A stretch of DNA of 64,000 bases from Terrimonas ginsenosidimutans. GTDB lineage: Bacteria; Bacteroidota; Bacteroidia; Chitinophagales; Chitinophagaceae. Of this stretch, positions 52,051 through 60,976 are shown in pieces. Position 1 is the first letter of the stretch; every line of letters begins with the position of its first letter. The notes below the pieces were generated by a model. That model was not told the origin of the DNA, did not search any database, and saw only the letters and a program-made list of their open reading frames with translations. A program made the position numbers and the translations under genes. The stretch covers positions 248,001-312,000 of the forward strand of contig NZ_JAKLTR010000003.1 of assembly GCF_022012415.1 (NCBI RefSeq). The letters run 5' to 3'.

Positions 52051-54945
52051 TTAGAAAGCGCGCTTGCCCACAGGTTTGCCTTCTGCATCTAATTCTATGA
52101 TCTTGTATCCCATCTTCTGTAAGCCGGGAAGGATCTTTGCTTTGTCACCTACCAGGAGCATATTCAGTTTGTTGGCTGAGATATGTTTTTTGATCAATCC
52201 ATCCAGTTCTTTTTTCGTCATGTTCTGGAGGATCTTTGCTTGTGTGGCAGTATAGTTAGCTGGCAGATTGTAGTCGAGTATCATTCTGATAAAGCCGGCC
52301 TTCTGAATGCTCGTTTCATATGCCCTTGCATCACGCTGGCCGATAGCATTCTTCATAAATGCAAGTTCGTCTTCAGTGATTCCATCAGCAGCATAGTTAC
52401 GGATCTCTTTGATCACTTCGCCAAGTGCGCTGTCAGTTGCTTCAGCTTTAATGCCTGAGCTGAATTTGAAGTCGCCGTCATATTCGTCTCCGCTGAAGGA
52501 AGAACGGGCTCCGTAAGTCCAGCCTTTGTCTTCCCGCAGGTTGAGGTTCAATCGGCTATTGAAATCGCCGCCCAGTGCATAGTTAAGCAAGCCGGTACGA
52601 TAGTATTCGCCGGTTGCATCATATTTCAAACCTGTGTTGTATCCAACACGGAATTCTGTTTGTGCTGCTTTGGGGATATCAATCAGATAGATCTGTGACT
52701 CACTGTTAGGCATTGGCGTTGCCGCTACTTTGGGAACAGTCACATTTTTATTCGGAAGCTTATTCAGGAATCCGAGTTTTGGCAGGATCTCGGCTTCTTT
52801 GATATCACCAACGATCACTACTTTCAGACCTTTACTGGTCATATAGTTGTCGTAGTAGAACTGGATATCGTTAAGGCTGATGTTCTCAACGGTTTCAGCA
52901 GTTCCGCTTTCTGAGATCGCGAGGATATTGTTCGGGCCGAAATTGAGTTTGGCTATCACATCTGAAGCGACGGTTGCAGGTTGGGTTTTGCTCTGCTTGA
53001 AGCTTTCCAGTAGCTGACGTTTGATACGATCGAGATCTTCCTGGTTAAATTGAGGCCTGAACAATCTTTCTTCAGCCAGTGCAAGTGTTTTGTCCAGGTT
53101 CTTTTTTAATGTTTGGATGTTCAACGTGATCTCGTCTTTACCGCTGCTTACGTTAATGGAGCTTGCGATCTTTTGCAGTTCTGCAGAGAATTCTTCTGCG
53201 CTGCGTGTTTTCGTATCCTCGTTCATCATGCGGCCAAAGAGGTTGGCGAGGCCAACTTTCGAAAGTTCATTGGCCTGCATCAGGTGTCCGCCCGGCATTG
53301 AAATGGAGATCGTTACTGTTGGGATCTCTGTGTTCTCTGTACCGATCATTTTAATTCCTGAAGGCAGGTCTTTGCGCCAGAATGCCGGAACCTTTACTGC
53401 AGGGTTGGGGCCATTGCCCGGCATCTTTTTACGATCGAAGTTGTCTTTCGCTTTGTTATATTTTAATCCGGCATAGCCATAGTCGGGACGTTGGTAATGC
53501 GTTGTATCGATCGTATAGTCATTCGCATGGGCGATCAGATCTTCCTGACCTTTTACCAGAACGCTTAAGATCACGTGAGGCTTGTTCTTGATATATTTTT
53601 CATAAGCGCGCATTACATCTTCTTTGGAAAGCTTGCTGTATTGCTCCATCTGCGTTTTGATCATGTTGGGATTACCTGCAAATGTCTGGTACGCTGCCAG
53701 CTGACTTACTTTGCCGGATACGCTTGCCAGCCCATTGATCGTACGGGCTTCAAATTGTGTTTTGAACCGCTCAACGTCTTCATCAGTAATACCTCTTTTT
53801 TCGAACTCTGTTAACGCTTCTTTGATCAGCGCTTCCATTTCTGCGAGATTCTTACCGGGATAAGGCGTTACAGAGAATGCAAATTCTCCCGCGAGCTCAG
53901 ATGCCTGGTTGCTTGCGCTGGCAGAAAGAGCTTTTTGGGGTTTGATCAGCGTTTGATACAGAACGGAGTTCCTGTTTCCGCCGCCGCCACCGCCGCCACG
54001 ACCGCCACCACCTCCGCCGCCGCCGAGAACCTGGGCCAGGCAGGAGAGCGCTGCTTCATCTTTGTCGTAATCGCGAACAGTTGGATAAACCAGGCGAAGC
54101 TGAGCTGAGCGCGCATAATTGTCTACATAGCTTGCGTAACGGTCTTTCGTCAGTTGTACGGGCTCAAGTTTCACCGGTACTACTTCCGGACCGCGGGGAA
54201 TAGAGCCGAAATATTTCTCCGCCCATTTAACGATCTGCGCGGGTTGTACATCACCGCCAATGGTCAACGTCGCATTATTGGGGCCATACCAGCGGAGAAA
54301 GAAGTTTTTAAGATCGTTTACATTGACAGCATTCAGTTCCTCGATATACCCGATCGTCAGCCAGGAATATGGATGACCATAGGGATAGAGATTTTTCGCA
54401 GACACCTCACTCAGCAGGCCATACGGGCGGTTGTCATAGTTCTGACCGCGCTCATTTTTTACGGTAGAACGTTGTATTTCGAATTTTTGCTGGGTTACTG
54501 CGTCAAGGAGGAAGCCCATGCGATCAGCTTCGAGCCAGAGCATTTTTTCTACCTGGTTGCTCGGCACCGTTTCGTAGTAGTTGGTGCGATCACGGTTGGT
54601 GCTGCCGTTCAGTGTACCACCTGCTTCTGAAACGATCTTGAAATGTTGTTCATCACCTACGTTGTCAGATCCCTGGAACATCATGTGTTCAAAGAAATGC
54701 GCAAAACCGGATTTGCCGATCTCCTCACGCGCCGATCCAACGTGGTAAGTTACATCCACGTGAGCAACGGGATCAGAATGGTCTTCATGGATCACCAGGG
54801 TCAGGCCATTGGAGAGTTGGTACTTTTCGTAGGGGATAACAAGTTCGTCCCCTTTTTTTGTCACTTTTTCGATGAGTTTGGTCTGGGCTGATGCGAGACT
54901 TGCTACTAAGATCAGCGCAGAACCGGTAAGCAATTTCTTTCTCAT
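52051..54945 (-). CDS. M16 family zinc metallopeptidase, copy 2
   Basis: 964 residues with signal peptide MRKKLLTGSALILVASLASA. The zinc motif HFFEH is at 83-87 and the second half carries the RLNLNLREDKGWTYGAR motif. It is a clear paralogue of copy 1 (29334-32189), with extended identity across the N-terminal 200 residues. It differs by a glycine-rich insertion after LAQVLG (eight Gly, Arg, seven Gly) before NRNSVLYQ, probably a flexible loop. Monocistronic; the 3' end abuts the 10-bp array. Confidence 0.94.
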   Translation of the reverse strand: MRKKLLTGSALILVASLASAQTKLIEKVTKKGDELVIPYEKYQLSNGLTLVIHEDHSDPVAHVDVTYHVGSAREEIGKSGFAHFFEHMMFQGSDNVGDEQHFKIVSEAGGTLNGSTNRDRTNYYETVPSNQVEKMLWLEADRMGFLLDAVTQQKFEIQRSTVKNERGQNYDNRPYGLLSEVSAKNLYPYGHPYSWLTIGYIEELNAVNVNDLKNFFLRWYGPNNATLTIGGDVQPAQIVKWAEKYFGSIPRGPEVVPVKLEPVQLTKDRYASYVDNYARSAQLRLVYPTVRDYDKDEAALSCLAQVLGGGGGGGGRGGGGGGGNRNSVLYQTLIKPQKALSASASNQASELAGEFAFSVTPYPGKNLAEMEALIKEALTEFEKRGITDEDVERFKTQFEARTINGLASVSGKVSQLAAYQTFAGNPNMIKTQMEQYSKLSKEDVMRAYEKYIKNKPHVILSVLVKGQEDLIAHANDYTIDTTHYQRPDYGYAGLKYNKAKDNFDRKKMPGNGPNPAVKVPAFWRKDLPSGIKMIGTENTEIPTVTISISMPGGHLMQANELSKVGLANLFGRMMNEDTKTRSAEEFSAELQKIASSINVSSGKDEITLNIQTLKKNLDKTLALAEERLFRPQFNQEDLDRIKRQLLESFKQSKTQPATVASDVIAKLNFGPNNILAISESGTAETVENISLNDIQFYYDNYMTSKGLKVVIVGDIKEAEILPKLGFLNKLPNKNVTVPKVAATPMPNSESQIYLIDIPKAAQTEFRVGYNTGLKYDATGEYYRTGLLNYALGGDFNSRLNLNLREDKGWTYGARSSFSGDEYDGDFKFSSGIKAEATDSALGEVIKEIRNYAADGITEDELAFMKNAIGQRDARAYETSIQKAGFIRMILDYNLPANYTATQAKILQNMTKKELDGLIKKHISANKLNMLLVGDKAKILPGLQKMGYKIIELDAEGKPVGKRAF

Positions 54946-55202
54946 ACGTGTTTGGTTTATAAAAATGTTCGATCTGATTGGGCGAAAAAGTATTTGACGC
55001 TAAAGAGCGGGAAAACTCCCATTGCGTTGATAGAAAAACATTCCGGATTGGCCGATCGGGGATCTATAACAAGTTTTGGTTTAGAGGGTAGTGACCGGCC
55101 CAAAGGGGCTTCCTGCCGGTTTTCCAAAGGGGGGACGCTTACTAATCCTGGAAAAAAAACACTGATGTGACCATAATCCCCCATTCCCTCGCGAAACTAA
55201 CG

Positions 55203-55210
55203 TAAATTTG
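55203..55210 (+). promoter_or_regulatory. -7 element upstream of korA
   Basis: TAAATTTG matches -7 TAnnTTTG. The ATG at 55232 is 21 nt downstream. No convincing -33 box is visible at the usual spacing. Confidence 0.5.
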
Positions 55211-55231
55211 CAGCCACAATTTTTGTAGACA

Positions 55232-57076
55232 ATGGCCCGTAAACAGGAAGTCCTCCAGGACGTAGTGATAAAATTTGCCGGTGATTCCGGCGATGGTATG
55301 CAATTGACTGGTACTCAGTTCACTAATAATACCGCTTTATTAGGAATCGATCTGTCTACCTTCCCTGATTTCCCTGCCGAGATCCGTGCCCCGATAGGGA
55401 CGATCCCCGGAGTTTCGGGTTTTCAGCTCAGATTTTCCAGCGACAGGGTCTTTACGCCCGGCGATGCCTGTGATGTGTTGGTGGCAATGAATGCAGCTGC
55501 TTTGAAGGCAAATCTCGGCGCACTCAAAAAAGGTGGTAAGATCATCGTTAATACAGATGGATTTGATTCCAAGAATCTCCGCCTGGCTAATTATCCGGAC
55601 GGAGAAAATCCGCTCGAAAACGGCAGCCTGGAAAATTACGAAGTCATCAGGATTGATGTAACCAAGATGACCCGTGAAGCACTGAAGGAGTTCCAAATGG
55701 GTATGAAGGAAAAAGACCGTGCGAAAAACATGTTCGTGCTCGGGTTTCTTTACTGGCTTTATGGACGGGACATGAGCAATACCACCGACTTCCTCAAAGA
55801 GAAGTTTGGCAAGAAGCCAGATATTCTTGACAGTAATATGAAGGTGCTGCAGGCAGGATATAATTACGGGGATACCACGGAAGCTTTTGCGATTACCTAC
55901 AAGGTGGAAAAAGCGAAAATGCCTTCCGGCACCTATCGTTCTGTAATGGGCAATCAATCATTAGCATATGGATTGATCGCTGCCGCACAGGTAAGTGGTT
56001 TGCCGATGTTTCTTGGTACTTACCCCATCACACCCGCTTCAGATATTTTGCATGAATTAAGCCGTCACAAAAATTTTGGGATCCGCACATTCCAGGCTGA
56101 AGATGAGATCGCTGCTATTACCTCCGCGATTGGAGCTTCATACGGCGGCGCATTAGGCGTTACAACAACGTCAGGGCCGGGGATGGCCTTAAAAGCTGAA
56201 GCGATGGGACTTGCCGTAATGCTTGAAGTTCCTTTGGTGATCATTAACGTGCAACGTGGCGGTCCTTCAACGGGCTTACCCACAAAAACGGAACAAAGCG
56301 ATCTGCTGCAGGCCTATTATGGAAGAAATGGCGAGTGCCCCATGCCTGTGATCTCTGCATCTACTCCCGCTGATTGTTTTGAAGCTGTGTATGAAGCGGT
56401 GCGTATCTCTGTACAACACATGACGCCTGTTATTTTTCTGAGTGATGGTTATATCGCGAATGGCGCTGAGCCATGGAAGTTCCCGGCAACAGCCGATCTT
56501 CCCCCGATCCATGTCAAATTCAAGACTGAACTTGGTCATGGCGAAGAAAAATTGCAGCCATATCTGCGCGATGAAAAACTCGCACGTCCATGGGCTGTTC
56601 CCGGTACTGCGGGCCTGGAACACAGGATCGGTGGTCTCGAAAAGCAAAACATTACCGGTAATATCAGTTATGACCCGGAGAACCACCAATTGATGGTAAA
56701 GATCCGGCAGGAAAAAGTAGATAAGATCGCAGAATATATCCCTGAGCAAAAGATCGATAGTGGCGCAGCCAAAGGAAAGGTATTGGTGTTAGGTTGGGGG
56801 TCAACGTTTGGTGCGATCAAATCAGCGGTATCCGAATTGATCGCTGCAGGACATGAAGTAAGCCACGCGCACCTCCGTTATGTGCGCCCATTCCCTAAAA
56901 ACCTGGGCGAGATCCTGAAAAGTTTTGATACAGTGCTGGTTCCGGAAATCAATAACGGACAACTGATCAAGATCCTGCGTGATGTTTACCTGGTCGATGC
57001 AAAACCATACAACAAGATCATGGGAGTGCCGATCACGAAGACAGAGCTTGTAGAAGAGATCAGGAAATATTTGTAA
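55232..57076 (+). CDS. korA: 2-oxoacid:ferredoxin oxidoreductase, fused gamma-alpha subunit (KorA-like)
   Basis: Part of the thiamin-dependent 2-oxoacid oxidoreductase that makes acyl-CoA, CO2 and reduced ferredoxin, probably for 2-oxoglutarate. 614 residues: gamma domain (about 10-190, VVIKFAGDSGDGMQLTG), alpha pyrimidine-binding domain (about 215-450, YPITPASDILHELSR, TTTSGPGMALKAEAMG) and C-terminal domain (about 470-610). The beta subunit with the TPP site is not adjacent in this window. Followed by an intrinsic terminator. Confidence 0.92.
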   Translation: MARKQEVLQDVVIKFAGDSGDGMQLTGTQFTNNTALLGIDLSTFPDFPAEIRAPIGTIPGVSGFQLRFSSDRVFTPGDACDVLVAMNAAALKANLGALKKGGKIIVNTDGFDSKNLRLANYPDGENPLENGSLENYEVIRIDVTKMTREALKEFQMGMKEKDRAKNMFVLGFLYWLYGRDMSNTTDFLKEKFGKKPDILDSNMKVLQAGYNYGDTTEAFAITYKVEKAKMPSGTYRSVMGNQSLAYGLIAAAQVSGLPMFLGTYPITPASDILHELSRHKNFGIRTFQAEDEIAAITSAIGASYGGALGVTTTSGPGMALKAEAMGLAVMLEVPLVIINVQRGGPSTGLPTKTEQSDLLQAYYGRNGECPMPVISASTPADCFEAVYEAVRISVQHMTPVIFLSDGYIANGAEPWKFPATADLPPIHVKFKTELGHGEEKLQPYLRDEKLARPWAVPGTAGLEHRIGGLEKQNITGNISYDPENHQLMVKIRQEKVDKIAEYIPEQKIDSGAAKGKVLVLGWGSTFGAIKSAVSELIAAGHEVSHAHLRYVRPFPKNLGEILKSFDTVLVPEINNGQLIKILRDVYLVDAKPYNKIMGVPITKTELVEEIRKYL

Positions 57077-57094
57077 AATACTTTGCTGAAATGC

Positions 57095-57127
57095 AAGCCC
57101 TGGCTGATCAGCCGGGGCTTTTTATTT
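57095..57127 (+). terminator. Intrinsic terminator after korA
   Basis: AGCCCTGGCT (57096-57105) pairs with AGCCGGGGCT (57110-57119), 10 bp with one G-U, loop GATC, then TTTTTATTTT. It confirms that korA is transcribed without a downstream partner. Confidence 0.9.
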
Positions 57128-57232
57128 TCATTTGGGAAAGATGGCTTGTAGTCGGACGGATAAGATCCGGAACAAAACAGGCCTCAGGCACAGAAGATGA
57201 ACTGCGTTTAAGGCCGGCAGATGCCAGATCTG

Positions 57233-57934
57233 TCAATGCTGTTCGATCACTGCAAAAAAACCATCCCTGTAGTTATCACTCACGGGAAGCGAATGCTGCT
57301 GTATTGTCACAGACTTTCGTGATGCCGTATGGATCTTACGTATTGCAACGATATAAGACCGATGGATACGCACAAATTCATTTCTATCCAACAGGTCTTC
57401 AAAATATTTCAGATTGTGTAAGATCAGCAACGGGTTTGTCGCGCTTGTCAGATGCATCTTTGTATAGTCTTTATATCCTTCGAGGTAAAGAATATCGTCA
57501 AAAAAGATCTTGTGCATCTTATGCGATACATTAATAAAGAAATAGTCTTTCCCTTTTTCTTTCTCTTTCGAATGTTTTGTTTCAACGAAATCCTTTACAC
57601 GATTACACGCCGTAATGAATTTCTCAAATGAGATAGGCTTCAGTAAATAATCCATTGCCTTCAGTTCAAATCCATTCAATGCATACTCACTGTAAGCCGT
57701 TGTAAAGATCACTTCAGGTTTGTTCTTTAATGAACGATAAAAGTCAATGCCCGTGATGTCCGGCATTTTTATGTCAAGAAATAACAGGTCAACAGCAGAT
57801 GATTCCAAAAGCGAAATAGCTTGCAGTGGCTCCTCAAACTTTCCGAGAAGTTTGAGATAAGGGGTCTTGTTCACGAAATCTTCCAGCAACTGAAGAGCAA
57901 GTGGCTCGTCGTCGATGAGGACACAGTTAAGCAT
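57233..57934 (-). CDS. LytTR-type response regulator
   Basis: 233 residues. Receiver with acidic pair Asp8/Asp9, phospho-acceptor Asp54 (LLFLDIKMPD) and Lys99 (YLLKP), then a LytTR DNA-binding domain from about 130 (FINVSHKMHKIFFDDILYLEGYKDYTKMHL to EFVRIHRSYIVAIRKI). Cotranscribed with the kinase gene, overlapping it by eight bases. Last gene of the kelch-DUF4907-kinase-regulator operon. Confidence 0.94.
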   Translation of the reverse strand: MLNCVLIDDEPLALQLLEDFVNKTPYLKLLGKFEEPLQAISLLESSAVDLLFLDIKMPDITGIDFYRSLKNKPEVIFTTAYSEYALNGFELKAMDYLLKPISFEKFITACNRVKDFVETKHSKEKEKGKDYFFINVSHKMHKIFFDDILYLEGYKDYTKMHLTSATNPLLILHNLKYFEDLLDRNEFVRIHRSYIVAIRKIHTASRKSVTIQQHSLPVSDNYRDGFFAVIEQH

Positions 57935-59138
57935 TGGTAAGTGGTACTTTAAGGTTTACAGTGTATTGATCACCGGAGTGATGATAATACAATTTGTACT
58001 GATTGGGATAGAGCAGCTCAAGTCGGCGTGTAACGTTTTTCAGCCCTAATCCGCCGGGAACAAAACTATCCTTTTCCACTATCGGGTTGCTTACTGTGAG
58101 TGTTAAGGTTTCTTCAAAGATTTTTATGTCGATAATAATTGTAGAGGGTTGCGTGTAGCTGATTCCATGTTTGAATGCATTCTCTATGAGATTGATCAAT
58201 AATAACGGTGCAATGAATTTTCCTTCTTTATATCCGCCCACTTTGTAGAATAATGTCACCCTGGATGATAAGCGAAGTCGCTGAAGCGCAATGTAATTGT
58301 CAATATACTGGATATCATCCGCCAATGGTACTTTGTCTGCGCCGGAATCATACAGGCTGTATCGCAATAGTTCAGATAGCTTAAGAACAGAGTATTCGGT
58401 ATTTTCCGAACGGGCGTGAGCCTGGGAATAAATAGAGTTCAATGTGTTGAAAAGAAAATGTGGATTGATCTGTGACTTTAAGAAGTTTACTTCTGCATTG
58501 AGGTTTGCATTTTCAAGATTTCGTTTTTCATTTTGATTCCTGATGAATGAATAAGCCAGCCGGATCATTCCACCCAGCAGCAGCAGGAAGAGGCAGGTTG
58601 ACGCAGTCCGGTTGATCGTAAAGAACAAAGCGGGTTCAGCCGGTCTGGCTAGCACCCTGTCCCTGAATATCTCTTTAGGCATGCCGGGAAACGCTTCCGG
58701 TCCGATAGAGTCAATAATAAATGTTCTTACTTCTTCCGGTGCATTTTTTAATCGAAGAGATCCCAGCCGGGCCGGTCCCTGAGCCATCATGCCGGGAATA
58801 TTGTTGCGCAGGTAGATATCAGAAGCACAAACCAGTACTAAAGCAAACAGCACAGCGGCAAAATAAAGACTGTATCGTTTCTTTTCGAATAAACGGGGCA
58901 GGAAGAAATAGTAGTTGACATAGAACAACGTGATCGGGATGATCTTTGTGATGATCTCTCTCCGCCAGATAGGGTCACCCTGGAATCTTGTTGGATAAAA
59001 CAGCAAAGGCAGCAAGAGAAATGCCGCCCAGGCTGATACATGCACCAGAATGATCAATAAAAGATGTGGTTTGCTTTTTGTTTTTTGAAAACCGAACAGG
59101 GTGAACAAAAATCGATTGATATTTTCTTTACTCGCCAT
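57927..59138 (-). CDS. LytS-like sensor histidine kinase (His_kinase family)
   Basis: 403 residues with four membrane helices (about 25-47, 63-81, 89-108 and 172-193), a short coiled coil, then the His_kinase domain with phospho-acceptor His227 in KSQINPHFLFNTLNSIYS, and an ATPase domain with the N-box-like LINLIENAFKHGI and GLGLKNVTRRLELLY. Partner of the LytTR regulator. The periplasmic loop between TM3 and TM4 is the likely sensor region. Confidence 0.92.
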   Translation of the reverse strand: MASKENINRFLFTLFGFQKTKSKPHLLLIILVHVSAWAAFLLLPLLFYPTRFQGDPIWRREIITKIIPITLFYVNYYFFLPRLFEKKRYSLYFAAVLFALVLVCASDIYLRNNIPGMMAQGPARLGSLRLKNAPEEVRTFIIDSIGPEAFPGMPKEIFRDRVLARPAEPALFFTINRTASTCLFLLLLGGMIRLAYSFIRNQNEKRNLENANLNAEVNFLKSQINPHFLFNTLNSIYSQAHARSENTEYSVLKLSELLRYSLYDSGADKVPLADDIQYIDNYIALQRLRLSSRVTLFYKVGGYKEGKFIAPLLLINLIENAFKHGISYTQPSTIIIDIKIFEETLTLTVSNPIVEKDSFVPGGLGLKNVTRRLELLYPNQYKLYYHHSGDQYTVNLKVPLTNA

Positions 59139-59140
59139 AA

Positions 59141-59482
59141 TTATTTCAATGAAGGACAGATCTCTGCAACTTCATCTTTTGTCAGTGTCGGCAGATCATC
59201 ACTGTTCGATAATTTCTCTAACACCAGGTTTGCGGCTTGTTGTGCCTGTTTCTTTTCAGGAAACGGAATACCCCTCCCGATAGAAGGGATAGACTCCTGG
59301 TGAATGATCACGCTATCATCCACCAGGATATCATATCCCCAACCATTCCAAACCGAAAACACCTCCGCTGAATAGCGGGCGGCTTCTTTGACTGGCTGCC
59401 GACGGGTCTTGTAGGCAAGTATCGTGATCGATACAAGCAATGATGACAGCAGGACAGTGATCGTATGTTTTGATAATTTCAT
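59141..59482 (-). CDS. DUF4907 family exported/anchored protein
   Basis: 113 residues from Met at 59482 (MKLSKHTITVLLSSLLVSITILAYKT, signal or anchor); the frame continues to 59536 upstream but those residues look non-coding. The core GWGYDILVDDSVIIHQESIPSIGRGIPFPEKKQAQQAANLVLEKL matches DUF4907, a Bacteroidota family without known function. Two bases upstream of the kinase gene and downstream of the kelch gene: clearly one operon. Confidence 0.85.
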   Translation of the reverse strand: MKLSKHTITVLLSSLLVSITILAYKTRRQPVKEAARYSAEVFSVWNGWGYDILVDDSVIIHQESIPSIGRGIPFPEKKQAQQAANLVLEKLSNSDDLPTLTKDEVAEICPSLK

Positions 59483-59550
59483 TGTTGTCTTGACATAAGG
59501 AATATCGCGGTGAGTGGCATCCCGGATAAAGCTCACCGCTATCCCATTTA

Positions 59551-60573
59551 TTAATCGTTATCCACCTGTTCATCGTTTGGTAGTAATTCATACATATTAT
59601 CCATGGTCAGTGAGATGTTACGGCCCGTTGCAACAAACCCGCGGCTGCTGATATTGAACCCAACCGCGCCTGTACGGGAGGTGCCTTCGAAGCCTGTCTT
59701 TTCTGTCCATCTGTCTGTGATTGGATCATATTGCCAAGTCGTTGCATTGTTGGCTGAATTGTTTTCTCCGGTGGCGAGATAGACATAATTGCCGATCACG
59801 AAGGTTACACCATTTGAGCGGGGGATCGTTCCATAGTCATCATCGTATGAGTCATCTGAATAGTTGTAGATCTTCGTTTTTTCTGTCCACTCGTCTGCAG
59901 AAGCATTGTATGCCCACAGATCCTGCTGTATCTCGCCGTTGTTATTGCCGGAACAGATGTATGCCTGTCCATTTACAACAAAGGCCATAGCCGCAGACCG
60001 TTTTGATCCGCCCACACTTGCTTTCTTGATCCATTGGTCCTGCGTGGGATCATACTGCCAGAGGTCTTTCAGATAGTTGCCGTCATATCCACAGCCGATA
60101 TAACCTTTGCCATCTACGGCAAATGCTACGGCATCATATCTGGCTGTTCCTGCGAACTCTGCTTTTGCCGTCCAGGTATCTGTTGCCTGATCATACTCAT
60201 AAAAGTCTTTTAATCTGGCTGATCCATCGTAGCCTGTGCCGACATAACCTTTTGTGCCGATAGAGAATGCAATGGCGGAATTCCGCGCCGCACCCGGCAG
60301 GTCTGCCCTTTGTGTCCAGTAGCGTTTACTGGTGCTGTATTCCCAAAGATCCTTGAAGCGTTCGGTTGTGGCGGTACCTGAACAAACGTAAGCATAGTCT
60401 CCGATCGTAAAGGCTACGGCTTCGCTTCTTGCATTGCCTTCGAAATCGTCAGATTTTTTCCAGTTTCCGATCAGTTCGCTGTCATCGTCGGTCGACTTAG
60501 TGCAACCCTGCGATACAATCATAGAGGTGGAGATCATAGCGGCCCCGATGAGGTAAGCGTGTACATTTTTCAT
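59551..60573 (-). CDS. Kelch-repeat surface lipoprotein
   Basis: 340 residues. The N-terminus MKNVHAYLIGAAMISTSMIVSQGC is a lipoprotein signal with Cys24. The rest is six or more Kelch-type beta-propeller blades of about 45 residues, each with a GYVGTGYD or AYVCSG-like double-glycine strand and a W-x-LxxY motif (FKDLWEYSTSKRYWTQRADLPG). Probably an outer-leaflet ligand- or protein-binding propeller. First gene of the kelch-DUF4907-kinase-regulator operon and divergent from DUF4270, a combination seen in other Bacteroidota. Confidence 0.88.
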   Translation of the reverse strand: MKNVHAYLIGAAMISTSMIVSQGCTKSTDDDSELIGNWKKSDDFEGNARSEAVAFTIGDYAYVCSGTATTERFKDLWEYSTSKRYWTQRADLPGAARNSAIAFSIGTKGYVGTGYDGSARLKDFYEYDQATDTWTAKAEFAGTARYDAVAFAVDGKGYIGCGYDGNYLKDLWQYDPTQDQWIKKASVGGSKRSAAMAFVVNGQAYICSGNNNGEIQQDLWAYNASADEWTEKTKIYNYSDDSYDDDYGTIPRSNGVTFVIGNYVYLATGENNSANNATTWQYDPITDRWTEKTGFEGTSRTGAVGFNISSRGFVATGRNISLTMDNMYELLPNDEQVDND

Positions 60574-60976
60574 TATAAACAGTTTTGATGCTGGAAGCCG
60601 ATGGCGCTCCAGGGGTCTTAGATGAAATTTTTATAAAAATATCAGTGCGGCGTGGGAAGGATATCTTAAAATAGATGAATAGCCCGGGTGACCAGATGAA
60701 TCGGGCGGGTTTCTCGATTCGAGTGTGTAGGAGGGAGGTTCGCTGACCGTTGTCCGTTGACCGTTGACCGGAGGTAAAACGAAGTTGCAGAGAATTGATT
60801 TTTCGTTTATAAGTAAAAAGGGTTACGCCTGACGCAGACGGTCATCGGGCATCATTTCTCATCCGATCGTCTCCAAACAATCATTCGCCGATTTATTCTT
60901 CGCATTGATATACTATAACACTTCTCCATTCATCCCCACAGATAAATTCGCCCATTCGAAACTAAACCCAACCATC
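60574..60976. other. 403-bp divergent region between kelch and DUF4270 genes
   Basis: No gene is supported apart from the spurious upstream extension of the DUF4270 frame. The only feature noted is the short CCGTTGA repeat at 60745-60770. Confidence 0.6.
60745..60770. repeat. Short CCGTTGA tandem (GACCGTTGACCG type)
   Basis: About three 9-bp units (GACCGTTGT/CCGTTGA/CCGTTGACCG). The words GCCGTTGGCCG at 33958-33968 are related, which links it to the GGCCATC-type repeat family. Confidence 0.5.

Noticed and set aside
57091-57534. 147-codon plus-strand frame after korA
   Set aside because: It runs through the korA terminator and then antisense to the LytTR regulator gene; no family resemblance.
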